DNA from: Lachnospiraceae bacterium
GTDB lineage: Bacteria > Bacillota_A > Clostridia > Lachnospirales > Lachnospiraceae
Assembly: GCA_016287765.1 (NCBI GenBank)
Contig: JAEEWS010000005.1
Location: forward strand, 27,593 to 91,592
DNA length: 64,000 nucleotides
Reading direction: 5' to 3'
Shown here: positions 52,632-61,488 of the stretch, in pieces
How the letters are laid out: every line of letters begins with the position of its first letter
Numbering within the stretch: position 1 is the stretch's first letter
The notes under the pieces: model-generated
Told to the model about the DNA's origin: nothing
What the model saw: the letters and a program-made list of their open reading frames with translations, nothing else
Databases searched by the model: none
Position numbers and translations under genes: made by a program

Positions 52632-53049
52632 TATAGACAATCCCGAACATCGTTGGTTTTATGAGTATTGCGGAATGCTCGGACGCGGAAAGATATCGTT
52701 CCTCGTCAATGCAGCTAAGAATGCAGCAGGCGTTTTGTTGAATGAACCCAAACCGATATTGTCAACAAGCCCCTCACACTCAGGGGCTTCGGTATTAAAA
52801 ACACCCGTTGAACAATTCCCCGAAGCAAACGCAGCGAAAGAGGACAGTAACATTCCAAATGATGTTCAACCCAATAGTAGTACTTCCAGACTTTCAATGT
52901 TCGATGAAGATCAACGGCAGTCGATTCTTGAAAACGGTATTGATATCATTTCGATGTCGGAGGACCGCTTCAATGAATTCAAAGACCTTGTAATTGAAAT
53001 GGGAATGTCAGTATCCAAGGCATTCATTAACTCATCAACCATTATTTAA
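52588..53049 (+). CDS. parR: ParR-like centromere-binding protein
   Basis: The start is uncertain: ATG 52588, or TTG 52519 with a better ribosome binding site (GGAAAGG), both inside the relaxase gene. The N-terminus KRKIVYLNLNIDNPEHRWFYEYCGMLGRGKISFLVNAAKNA matches ParR adaptors: a strand, N-P-E-H-R, then a G-R/K-x-S-F-h-V-x-A helix of the RHH fold. A Ser/Pro-rich linker leads to a C-terminal segment that in ParR binds the actin-like ParM. The ParM gene follows 17 bases later. Here parR precedes parM, the reverse of the classical order. Confidence 0.65.
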   Translation: MAAPLKRKIVYLNLNIDNPEHRWFYEYCGMLGRGKISFLVNAAKNAAGVLLNEPKPILSTSPSHSGASVLKTPVEQFPEANAAKEDSNIPNDVQPNSSTSRLSMFDEDQRQSILENGIDIISMSEDRFNEFKDLVIEMGMSVSKAFINSSTII

Positions 53050-53066
53050 ACAAGAAAGGCAATAAA

Positions 53067-54002
53067 ATGTTAAGATTAGTATCAATCGATGCCGGTAAAT
53101 CCGACACAAAAGCTCGCATGAGAAAACCCGACGGATCCGATAAGTCAATCGTCTTTTCGACACGCATGGATCCGACTACAAACGATGTAGCAGCTCCCGG
53201 AAGCTTCATAACCGAATATGCAAATGAGACGTTCATCGTAGGACGGCAGGCTTCTACAGGTTCGGCCATTTCTTCAAAAGCAGAGAAGATCCATCGTATC
53301 ACCACCTACACAGCTCTTCACCAGCTTGTTGACAACAACGACGACGTCAGGATCGTTATTGGATGTCCCATCGCTATCTGCGAAAACAAGGTGAAGAAGG
53401 ATGAATACCTTAAGTTCATTTTCCCGGAAAACAACATTATCGTTACCGTAAACGGAATCACGAAGCGCTTCTTTGTCCGTAAGGCCATTGTGGCACCCGA
53501 AGGTTCAGGGGTTCTGTACATCGATGACAGCTTGCTTAAGGGAATGGTAGGGATCATCGACATTGGTGGGCTCAACATCAACTGTTGCGTTTATGACAGA
53601 GGCGCAGCAGTAATCTCAACACTGTTCACAGACAACCTGGGCAGTAACGTTTTTAAGGAGGGGCTTCGCAAAGAGCTCTTCAAGGTTTACGGAGAAGATA
53701 TTCCTCATTACCTTATGGACGACATCATCGAGAAAGGTTTTCTTCCGGACAATACTTCAAAAAGCGGTCGTGCCGAAGGCAGCGAAAAGCTTATTAAGGA
53801 ATACAAGATAGCCCATGTAAAGGCTATAAAGCATAACTGTGAACAGCACGGTTGGGATTTAAAGCATATGCCTCTTGCTTTTGTCGGAGGAGCGAGTGCT
53901 TTGTTCCACGACGAGATCTGTGAGCTGTTACCTGCTGCAAAGACTTACGACGATCCTGCAATGCTTAACGCAAAGGGCTTCTTACGAATGATCGCCGATT
54001 AA
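53067..54002 (+). CDS. parM: ParM/Alp-like plasmid segregation actin
   Basis: The 311-residue protein has the actin-fold nucleotide motifs: VSIDAGKSDTKA (phosphate 1), GIIDIGGLNINCCVYDRG (phosphate 2) and PLAFVGGAS (adenosine). It would polymerise and push plasmid copies apart, linked to DNA through the ParR-like protein. AGAAAGG precedes the ATG. A perfect 20-bp palindrome and a 2.2-kb motif-rich region follow directly and could serve as terminator and centromere. Confidence 0.85.
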   Translation: MLRLVSIDAGKSDTKARMRKPDGSDKSIVFSTRMDPTTNDVAAPGSFITEYANETFIVGRQASTGSAISSKAEKIHRITTYTALHQLVDNNDDVRIVIGCPIAICENKVKKDEYLKFIFPENNIIVTVNGITKRFFVRKAIVAPEGSGVLYIDDSLLKGMVGIIDIGGLNINCCVYDRGAAVISTLFTDNLGSNVFKEGLRKELFKVYGEDIPHYLMDDIIEKGFLPDNTSKSGRAEGSEKLIKEYKIAHVKAIKHNCEQHGWDLKHMPLAFVGGASALFHDEICELLPAAKTYDDPAMLNAKGFLRMIAD

Positions 54003-54014
54003 ACCTCCTTTCTT

Positions 54015-54060
54015 TGCTATAGCAAATGCTTAAGCATAGTCTTAAGCATTTGCTATAGCA
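54015..54060. repeat. Perfect 20-bp inverted repeat after parM
   Basis: TGCTATAGCAAATGCTTAAG (54015-54034) and its exact reverse complement (54041-54060) flank six bases. Two further GCTTAAGCA palindromes follow by 54091. No T-run, so it is more likely a protein binding or cruciform site than a terminator. Confidence 0.7.
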
Positions 54061-54269
54061 TTTGCTTAAGCAATTGCTTATGTATATGCTTAAGCATGAT
54101 CCATAGCATTCCTCCACTTAACAGCTCCAATTCGAAGCCTATTTTTTTCAAAATATAGCCATATCATATATATGGTTTGGCGATATTTTAGCCAAAAATA
54201 TAATGCGTTTATTATATGGCTAAAAAGAGCCAATATAATATACCCCGCAAGAATCATATTGCTTAGAGT

Positions 54270-56460
54270 CGTGATTTGCGATTCTGACGCTTCTATACCC
54301 ACGACTGGGTAGATGTCTATCTTTTCGTCTGCAGGGACGACTCTCTTAAGGCGTTCCCCTACCGCTCACGACTACCACATAATATTAACCTCACGACGTG
54401 CGATCTCTCCCCCACGACGCTATTCGGCTTCATAACAAAACGACGTGCGATCTCTTCCCCACGACGCTATTCGGCTTCATTACCTCACGACGTACGTTTA
54501 CGAACCAACGACCTTTCTCCTTTGTTCCGAACCTTTCGTCATGCAGTCTCAAGCCCATGACTGTTATTAAAATATTGAGTCGTGAGTTCAAAACCAAGTG
54601 GTTTGTTTAACAATCCTTTCGTTGTAAGCGCTTTTCTCTATCAACATAAAGTCGTATATGTAGATCCCGACGCTTCGAAGTGTATACCCTGAACGTATTT
54701 CTGTGTTTTTATTAAAAGCTGGGATTCTTTAAAGGCGATGACCACCCGCCGCTGGGTGCAATCTATTTGCGTAACGTCGTAAGGTACCTGCCTACACGAC
54801 TATAAGCATATCTGTAAAGCGGGCGTTTCCCCTCACGACGTATGTTTTGTTCATTAACTGATATCTCCCATCACGACTATAGACATATCTGTCCTCAGGC
54901 ATCCTTCCACGACTCTAATCTGCCCTATTAACTGGCGTTCCCCCACGACTATATACATAAACTGATCTCCCCTCACGACTGCAAACATATCCATTCACAA
55001 CCTCTGTTTTTCGTGGCCGCATCATCTGCATATGCCAATAGTTTTTCCCTCACGACCATAATCATCTTTGTAGCATCAAGTCGTAAGATTGTTACCTCAC
55101 GCCTTTTGCAACATCACATCGTCGTGCGATCTCTATCCCACGACCATATCTGTTTTCGCAGAATACGGTCGTAAGATACCTTTTTCACGACTGTGCGTCG
55201 TAAGTGCAATACCCTTATATTTGCATGACGAACAGTCATGCAAAGGCCCTCCTGGAAAGGACAGGGAACGAACGGATGGGAGAGGACACGACCTCAGGCA
55301 AAGCCAATAAACGACCACGCGTAGAAGCGTCGTGCGGTCGACACATCAATCCGCCATGCAAGCTGCGCCATTTAAAAGCCTTCAGTCGTGCGAGCTCTAT
55401 AGTTTCATACAGTCCCGCCGGAGCGGTGCGGCTCGGAGTTCCTCGCAAAAGGATTGTCTATACTATGCACATATTTGTTGTCTATATATTGCACAATAAA
55501 CAAATGACCAAATACAGTATTCTGCCATCCCTTATGGCGTCGTAAAAGTTGTGCAATTGCCCATAACACATCGTAAAAATGCCAAGCGTCGTAAGAATAC
55601 CAGTATTCCGACACGACTCATTGTCGTGAAATATATGGCTCATCCTAACGTCGCAAGCGATTCCGGTCGTGGCATAACTACCAAAAGTCGTCAGGAACAT
55701 AATACCTATAGTCGTGACTGGAATAACCTTCCAATACACTTCATCCTGAACCATCAGGGCGTTACCACCTCACGACTCTCTGTATAATTAAGCATATAGT
55801 CGTATAGAGCAAAGCAATACATCACCAGATGCAAACGACTGCCAAAAGCTTAAAGAGATTGGCTATATATTGCCACGTAACGATTGCTATATAGTGCCAA
55901 ACACATAAACATCGCATGTAAGGCGTTCACACATTTGGTATTCGCATACATGTCGTAATAACAATGGCTGTGTCAAAACCGTTCGTAATCGATGTACTCT
56001 CTAAAGTTATTGCCCCTATATAGATATAATATGACACCAGCCATATGCATAGGCTCATCTCGATACACTTGTCACCCTCTGCACGTTGTCATTCACCGGG
56101 GCTTTACTCGCGCCGTGTATTCCGACACCATATATTCCTGCCCACCGAAAGACGATGCTGAGTGGTTGCGCAGGATCCTCCACCACGACTCTCTGAAACT
56201 TCCTCGCTTACTTAACCTGCGAATGATCGTACGGAATGTTGTTGCCTGGAGGTTTATCCCCCTAACGACCTTTAGTCGCTTCTACAGCAAAATTAATGGA
56301 ACGACTTATGGTCGTAAAAAAGGGAGCGAAATAAACGACTTATGGCCGTGAAAAAGAAACCTGAGGGAGAACATGGGAGAGCCTGGAAGAATCCGGAAGT
56401 CGTGAGAAGAGAGACCAGCAGTCGTTAATATATCCAGACACGACCGAATGTCGTGGGCGA
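54270..56460. repeat. Non-coding region packed with ACGAC/GTCGT motifs
   Basis: By hand I count about 49 ACGAC or GTCGT words in roughly 2.2 kb, against about four expected by chance. Many have the longer form (C/T)(C/T)CACGACTAT or GTCGTAAG/GTCGTGAG/GTCGTGCG. Some sit in recognisable longer units, for example ACGACGTGCGATCTCT followed by CACGACGCTATTCGGCTTC (repeated at about 54394-54430 and 54440-54477) and CACGACTATAGACATATCTG. No credible gene exists here. The place between parM and repB suggests a centromere, origin part or other protein-loading region. Confidence 0.75.
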
Positions 56461-56593
56461 CAGCTTGAGAGAAGAGATGAGCACTGAAACTATAGGAAAA
56501 AAATCACAAAAAGAAGAGCACCTGATTCTACAGATGCTCTCTGAAGGTAATGTATCTTATGGGGTTTCTTATAATTCTGGTAGCGTAAAATAC

Positions 56594-57268
56594 TTAAAGC
56601 AAAGCGTCATCGTGATCTGATGAATCGCCACGGAGTTTGCTGAGCTCATCCAACATTCTCTGCTGGTCATCATATTCTTTGAGTCGTTCGTCAGAAATTG
56701 TCACAACATCAGAGTTGTGAGGATCGGGTTCACTGATATTTTCACTTACGACATCCGGCTTTGCAATAGGACCGGCGGAACCATCAAAATTCCAATAGAA
56801 CGGAGACCTTTTATATTCTTCAAGATCCCGCATTCTGTCCTCATCCGTAATTTTCTCGTCACTCAGGAGCTTCTCGTAATGTTCCTTAAAATCCCTACAA
56901 CCGAAATAGTACATCCTATTCATGTAGGCATTCTGAAGCCCCCCGCAAGCTATAAGGTGAAAGAGAATCAACAGGATGACATTTGCAACAAAGAAAAGAA
57001 TTTCGATGCCACAAAACGGGAAAAACCGATAATTAAACGGATTATTTCCTAGCGTAGCAAAGAAAAGAATAAACGGGAGTACCATAAGTATTCCCATACC
57101 CACATACGTTATTACAAAGCGCGGTAAAAAGCCAAGAAATAAGAATCTGTCAAACCTTTTCTTTCCCTTGTACATTTTCTTAACCGCTTTTGATTCCTGA
57201 AGCAGCACATCATCATATGATTGGATCTGCCATATACCGGTTCGTGCAGAACCTGTATTTAATCTCAT
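56594..57268 (-). CDS. Membrane protein co-transcribed with repB
   Basis: The 224-residue protein has two strong hydrophobic segments (about 42-72, FLFLGFLPRFVITYVGMGIL, and 85-112, GIEILFFVANVILLILFHLI) and a soluble acidic C-terminus. Its ATG overlaps the repB stop (ATGA), so translation is coupled. It may tether replication to the membrane; that is inference. No family recognised. Confidence 0.68.
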   Translation of the reverse strand: MRLNTGSARTGIWQIQSYDDVLLQESKAVKKMYKGKKRFDRFLFLGFLPRFVITYVGMGILMVLPFILFFATLGNNPFNYRFFPFCGIEILFFVANVILLILFHLIACGGLQNAYMNRMYYFGCRDFKEHYEKLLSDEKITDEDRMRDLEEYKRSPFYWNFDGSAGPIAKPDVVSENISEPDPHNSDVVTISDERLKEYDDQQRMLDELSKLRGDSSDHDDALL

Positions 57269-58800
57269 AAGTCCTCCTCATCATCGGTTCTTGGAATATC
57301 AACGCCCAGACTTCTGCGAATCATTTCCTTTTCTATGTGCAGCATCTGTCCCGGGGTGTATTCTCGCTGGCTGTATCTGCTCAAATATTTATCGACGGAA
57401 CTATTTTTTGTTTTAATCTTTTTTTCAGCTGCTACCGGTTCTTCATAGTTCTCCCTTATAGCCCTAAGTAGAAATCCGGTAAGATTTTTTTTCTTGCTGA
57501 ACTGTGAAATATGATAAGCTTTTCTGACTTTCTCCAGATCCCAATCTGCCGCAATAGCAATAGTCTTAAGATCAGCAAAAGAAAGCGGCTCCTTTATGAG
57601 CTCCGACAGCTTATCAAGCATTTCCATGTGGCCGTTATTGACTTTATCTTCAACAGTTTCGACAACATTCGGTTTATCAGACTGAACAATCTGGCTGTTC
57701 CCGATATACTTGTTGTCAGCGGTTTTATCCCATCGGACGAGGAATTCTACAGCAGAAACCTTGCCTCCGATTCCGCTTTTGATCGGCCTGAATCTGAAAT
57801 GCATGTCAGTTTTATGGATATTCTCGCATTTTTTCAGGTATTCGTCAATATTTTCCTCTTCATAATTGTTGTTATCGAAGCCGTTTACTTCTTTAAACAC
57901 CTTATCCAGGACATAGCGTCGTATATCGGTATACTTCGTGTACTTCTTGATGCTATCCGGTAAGAATTGCTCAGCCTGGGAAAACTGTTCGTTTTGCAAT
58001 GATTTAACAACAGTTGTGGCTTCACTGTTTTTGGATCCGATATCAACGCTCAGGACTCCTGTAAGGAACTTAAACTCACTCAGATCAAAAGAAAAAGTAT
58101 ATTCTGTGAGGATCGGATATCCACGACGTTTGTCTTTATCTATAGCAAGGCACAGCCTGCTTCTCAGGATCTGATACAGCGAGAACGAATACAGAGTCTT
58201 AAACTTAAAAACAATGCTTTTATCCAGCTCTGTATAGTTCGATGTCAAGTTTATGATCTTCTCTTTCATGTCCGGATTCCACTTGATATATGTTGTTCCG
58301 GTTCTGCTGTCATAGGTTGTCCCCATAACAAGGTTCGTGAATCCGATTATGTCTTTGTCTTTGTATATGATTTTCCAAGACTCAGCGAAATTTGGAGTGT
58401 TCATGAGCTTATCAATCTGCTCATAATAGCTTCCGCTGTTATTGCCCAGAATTTTTCTAAGCTCCGTGTTCTTGAAAGACGAAATATATCCTTCACCGAA
58501 ATAAGTCCCCGTCTTTGCAAGTATATCCTTAAAGTAAACTTCCTCCAGTGTGCCTGAAAGAACTCCCGGCTCAATATACCTTGTATTAGCCAAAGCCACA
58601 AGTAAAATTTTCTCCGAAAGCAAAGTTACCTTACCGATACGGTTAATCAAGGAGTTCGACTTCTTGATGATGTTACCGAATGAACGTTTGCGATCTTCGC
58701 TAAAGACTTCCAGCTGGCCGTTTTCGTCTTCCGAAAAAGTGCTGTCTTTCGCGTCCAGAACTTCGATCTGCTCTATTGTTTCCTTCTTTTTTCGTCCCAT
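57265..58800 (-). CDS. repB: Replication initiator, Rep_3/RepB family
   Basis: The 511-residue protein has the first winged-helix domain of Rep_3 initiators: SNSLINRIGKVTLLSEKILLVALANTRY at about 38-65, then a second region ELDKSIVFKFKTLYSFSLYQILRS (about 195-218), where initiators contact iterons. At 511 residues it is longer than classic RepE/RepA; the Lys-rich C-terminal part is unrecognised. Upstream (above 58800) lies the iteron array, with copies close to the promoter, so RepB probably binds both origin and its own promoter. Confidence 0.85.
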   Translation of the reverse strand: MGRKKKETIEQIEVLDAKDSTFSEDENGQLEVFSEDRKRSFGNIIKKSNSLINRIGKVTLLSEKILLVALANTRYIEPGVLSGTLEEVYFKDILAKTGTYFGEGYISSFKNTELRKILGNNSGSYYEQIDKLMNTPNFAESWKIIYKDKDIIGFTNLVMGTTYDSRTGTTYIKWNPDMKEKIINLTSNYTELDKSIVFKFKTLYSFSLYQILRSRLCLAIDKDKRRGYPILTEYTFSFDLSEFKFLTGVLSVDIGSKNSEATTVVKSLQNEQFSQAEQFLPDSIKKYTKYTDIRRYVLDKVFKEVNGFDNNNYEEENIDEYLKKCENIHKTDMHFRFRPIKSGIGGKVSAVEFLVRWDKTADNKYIGNSQIVQSDKPNVVETVEDKVNNGHMEMLDKLSELIKEPLSFADLKTIAIAADWDLEKVRKAYHISQFSKKKNLTGFLLRAIRENYEEPVAAEKKIKTKNSSVDKYLSRYSQREYTPGQMLHIEKEMIRRSLGVDIPRTDDEEDL

Positions 58801-58846
58801 GTAAACTCCGTTTATTCCATTTCTTTGCTACGTGGAGTAAAATTTT

Positions 58847-60421
58847 ACTCCATTTCTTCCACTTCTTCGACAATATAATAACAAAACGAAAAAAGAAATG
58901 CAACAGGCGGAGCATAAAAATACTCCATTTCTTCCACTTCTTTTTTAAAAGTTGCGACATAAGCGGTTCCCACCCTCACGACCTCATACACATAAAACAA
59001 TTATACTCACGACTCCCTTCTTAATCTGAACGTCGTCATTCACGACTAAAAAAAGGAGAGGAGAGATCATGGCTCCTGATCCGACACAAAAGTGTAGTAA
59101 TTGGCAGAGGCTTAGGCCAAAAACTACACTTTTGATTTATCAGTGACCTCAGTGACCATTTATTACACTTTCCTTTCGGTCAATCCTTTGGTTTTCCCAC
59201 CCACGACCATATATAGCTTCTCCTTACGCCGTCATTTCACCTTGCGACATCCGGAAGTGAATATAAGATCATGCAGTTCACGACTCAAGTTCTCGATAAA
59301 AACAACCGGTCGTGAGCAATGTATTTCTCGTTTGAAGGTCGGATTTTCACGACACAAGTCAGGAGCTCGGAAAACAGATCTCTCTGTATGAACAAGGAGA
59401 ATAAGGAGAAAAAATATACTCCATTCTTTCCACTTCTTCATATAGAAGTGGCTAAAATATGGTGTTTCAATGCCTTATTACATGACCGGTTGAGTCGATT
59501 TTTTAAACTCCATTTCTTCCACTTCTTTTCCGGATGGCTCCAATTTGCCTGCATCTGCATCGATAATTCCAGGATATTTTTGTTGCTCAGAAGCGGAAAA
59601 GGAGAGAAAAAACACTCCATTCTTTCCACTTCTTCATATAGAAACGGCGTGAGGATTTAGCTCAAAGCCCTGTGCTATCAGGTTCGAACAAGAATCAAAG
59701 ACTTTTGTTTTATCTCCGGATCTTCCATTTCTTTGATCAGTCCGAACTCCATTTCTTCCACTTCTTTATATGATCATGGCTAAGAAGAGATGCCGCAAAG
59801 CCTTATTTCTCAAGGCTTTGAAAACAATCTGATGGTATAGATTATCGAACTCCATTCTTTCCACTTCTTCATATAGAAATGGCTTAATATAATGGACTAC
59901 CCCTGTTGAACTATCTGTATTCAGAGGATGACTTGGAGTGATCTTAACTCCATTTCTTCCACTTCTTTATATGATTATGGCTAACGAGATATGCCGCAAA
60001 GCCTTATATTTCAAGGCTTCGAAAACAATCTGATGGTATAGATTATCGAACTCCATTCTTTCCACTTCTTCATATAGAAATGGCTAAACGCAATGGACTA
60101 CCCCTGTTGAATTATCTGTGTCCAGAGGGTGTTTTGGAGTGATTTTTAACTCCATTTCTTCCACTTCTTTAAATAAACCTATTCCGCAATGATCAGTCGA
60201 AACGTCGTAAAAGTCAGATAAAAGGATGGCTTTAAATACTTTTTCTCGCTGGGTGGAGTAGAAGAGAAGGCAATGACAAAAGATCTGGTCGTGAGGGAAA
60301 ACTCCATTCTTTCCACTTCTTTATATAGACATGGCTAAAGAAAAATGTCAAAAGCCGTGTATTATCTGCCTTTGAATATGATTTTATTACGGTCCAAAAT
60401 AACTCCATTTCTTCCACTTCT
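58847..60421. repeat. Long-spaced iteron array upstream of repB, 12 copies
   Basis: Twelve copies of ACTCCATTTCTTCCACTTCTT or its variant ACTCCATTCTTTCCACTTCTT start near 58847, 58922, 59418, 59507, 59613, 59746, 59849, 59947, 60050, 60149, 60300 and 60402. From 59418 the two variants alternate about every 100 bp. Many are followed by TATATGATnATGGCTAA or CATATAGAAATGGCTAA. The 59746-59946 and 59947-60148 segments are near-identical 201-bp tandem repeats. These are RepB-type binding sites of a plasmid origin. Confidence 0.85.
59069..59146 (+). CDS. Possible 25-aa peptide over a 12-bp hairpin
   Basis: AGGAGAGGAGAGATC is a strong ribosome binding site before ATG 59069. The 25-codon frame (MAPDPTQKCSNWQRLRPKTT...) spans a perfect inverted repeat CAAAAGTGTAGT / ACTACACTTTTG (59087-59098 with 59123-59134). 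It may be a leader peptide, a small protein or an element relic between two iteron blocks. Confidence 0.35.
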   Translation: MAPDPTQKCSNWQRLRPKTTLLIYQ

Positions 60422-60868
60422 TTGAATTATTAAAACATGATCTGACATTTATATGGATTTTTTAATAGCAAAGCGACCTTGATAACATTTCGATACCTAC
60501 AGTTGTAGTATTGTTGATTTATGCGAACATCAATGGATTTTGTATTCATAACGGATAAATTTCTCATTTAACATTTTTGAAGCTCCATGTCTTCAATTTT
60601 TTATTTTGTTATTCATGTCAAGTATCTTCATCCGGTTCTGATGAAAACAAACACTCCTCAAGCTGTAACCGGACTTCAGATTATGTATGCTCTCGGTTAA
60701 TACTTTCCAAAGGATCATCTGGTCATCGTTTTCTTCGGTGAGTATAAACAACAACGCATGTATTACTGTTGTTGTTGTTGTTGTTGTTTTTGTATTTATT
60801 TATAACAACATATTTCTTTTATTTATTATATGACCAAGAAAGCCCGATTTTAAGCCATTTGGGGCTTA
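60422..60868. other. AT-rich stretch inside the origin (candidate unwinding region)
   Basis: No gene. It includes many T/A runs, a GTTGTTGTT tract near 60768-60788 and the very AT-rich 60789-60830, bordered on one side by the long-spaced iterons and on the other by the 22-bp iterons. This is where duplex opening is expected; the assignment is by position and composition. Confidence 0.4.
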
Positions 60869-60869
60869 A

Positions 60870-61078
60870 AGAGGTGGAAAGAATTGGAGAAAGAAGTGGA
60901 AAGATTCGTAGTAAGAAGTGGAAAGTTTCGGAGAAAGAAGTGGAAAAATTGGAGTCTTATAAGGTTCATTTTGACATCGAAGAAGTGGAAAGATTTGTAG
61001 TAAGATGTGGAAGGATCTGGAGAAAGAAGTGGAAAGTTTGGAGTTAAAATAAATCAAAGAAGTGGAAAATTTGGAGTT
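60870..61078. repeat. 22-bp tandem iterons, opposite orientation, 8 copies
   Basis: Units of GAAGTGGAAAGnnTnGnAGnAA follow each other with a 22-bp period (two helical turns). There are four copies at about 60870-60957 and three at about 60981-61045, plus one after an 11-base insert at about 61058-61075. GAAGTGGAAA is the reverse complement of TTTCCACTTC in the long-spaced array. Helical phasing is the hallmark of an iteron-regulated oriV. Confidence 0.85.
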
Positions 61079-61138
61079 TCTATTTTGCAAACAAGATTAA
61101 AATGACGATTATTTTTTCATTCCAAAACTTTTTTGCAT

Positions 61139-61358
61139 AACATTAATATCAAGATCATAAAAGGGAGGATAACAGAAGGCAGTTGTTCTCCCTTATAAAG
61201 TTTGAGTAGCCGATTACAGTATTAAATCAACCGTAGTTCGGCCGGCAAAAACAAGATTGGAAACAACGTGGTGTTATGTCTTTCGACATTGGCATAGCAC
61301 CTATTATTTGCCCTCCTAATTTGAGCTCCTCGGACATTTGGTCTGAGGAGTTTTTTTT
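61139..61358 (+). ncRNA. Candidate structured RNA with terminator
   Basis: CTTTTTTGCATAACAT (61128-61143) is promoter-like and an intrinsic terminator ends the unit. Inside are a GGGAG...CTCCC hairpin (about 61163-61196) and a strong compound stem GGTGTTATGTC / GACA...CATAGCACC (about 61270-61302). No good reading frame fits the unit. It could be an independent small RNA or an attenuated leader for the gene at 61489. Confidence 0.45.
61326..61358 (+). terminator. Intrinsic terminator
   Basis: CTCCTCGGAC-ATTTG-GTCTGAGGAG stem (one G-U pair) followed by eight T. Confidence 0.92.
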
Positions 61359-61417
61359 ATCGGACGAAAATTTTTACATTAAAACTCTTTTTCCCATACT
61401 CCCTTTTACAGAAACAA

Positions 61418-61488
61418 AAAAGGAGAATAAAGGTGAATATTTTGAACACAGAATTCTCCCCTAACAAAGAAAAAAAGGAGGAGAAAAA
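61418..61488 (+). promoter_or_regulatory. Leader with GGAGAAT/ATTCTCC pairing before the ATP-PPase gene
   Basis: AAGGAGAAT (about 61420-61428) can pair with ATTCTCC (about 61452-61458). TTCTCC can also pair with the GGAGGAGAA ribosome binding site just before the ATG at 61489. Same decoy arrangement as at 6886-6946, with shorter stems. Confidence 0.45.

Noticed and set aside
54398..56351. Several frames of 60-119 codons in the motif-rich region
   Set aside because: They lack ribosome binding sites, overlap each other on both strands and merely translate the CACGAC-type repeats.
60769..61047. 92-codon frame rich in KEVERIGE-like repeats
   Set aside because: It is the translation of the GTTGTT tract and the 22-bp iterons; the periodicity belongs to the DNA, not to a protein.
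58847..61078. CRISPR array
   Set aside because: Repeats are short, spaced either 22 bp with no spacer or about 100 bp with similar, not unique, intervals. No cas genes are present. Iterons explain them.
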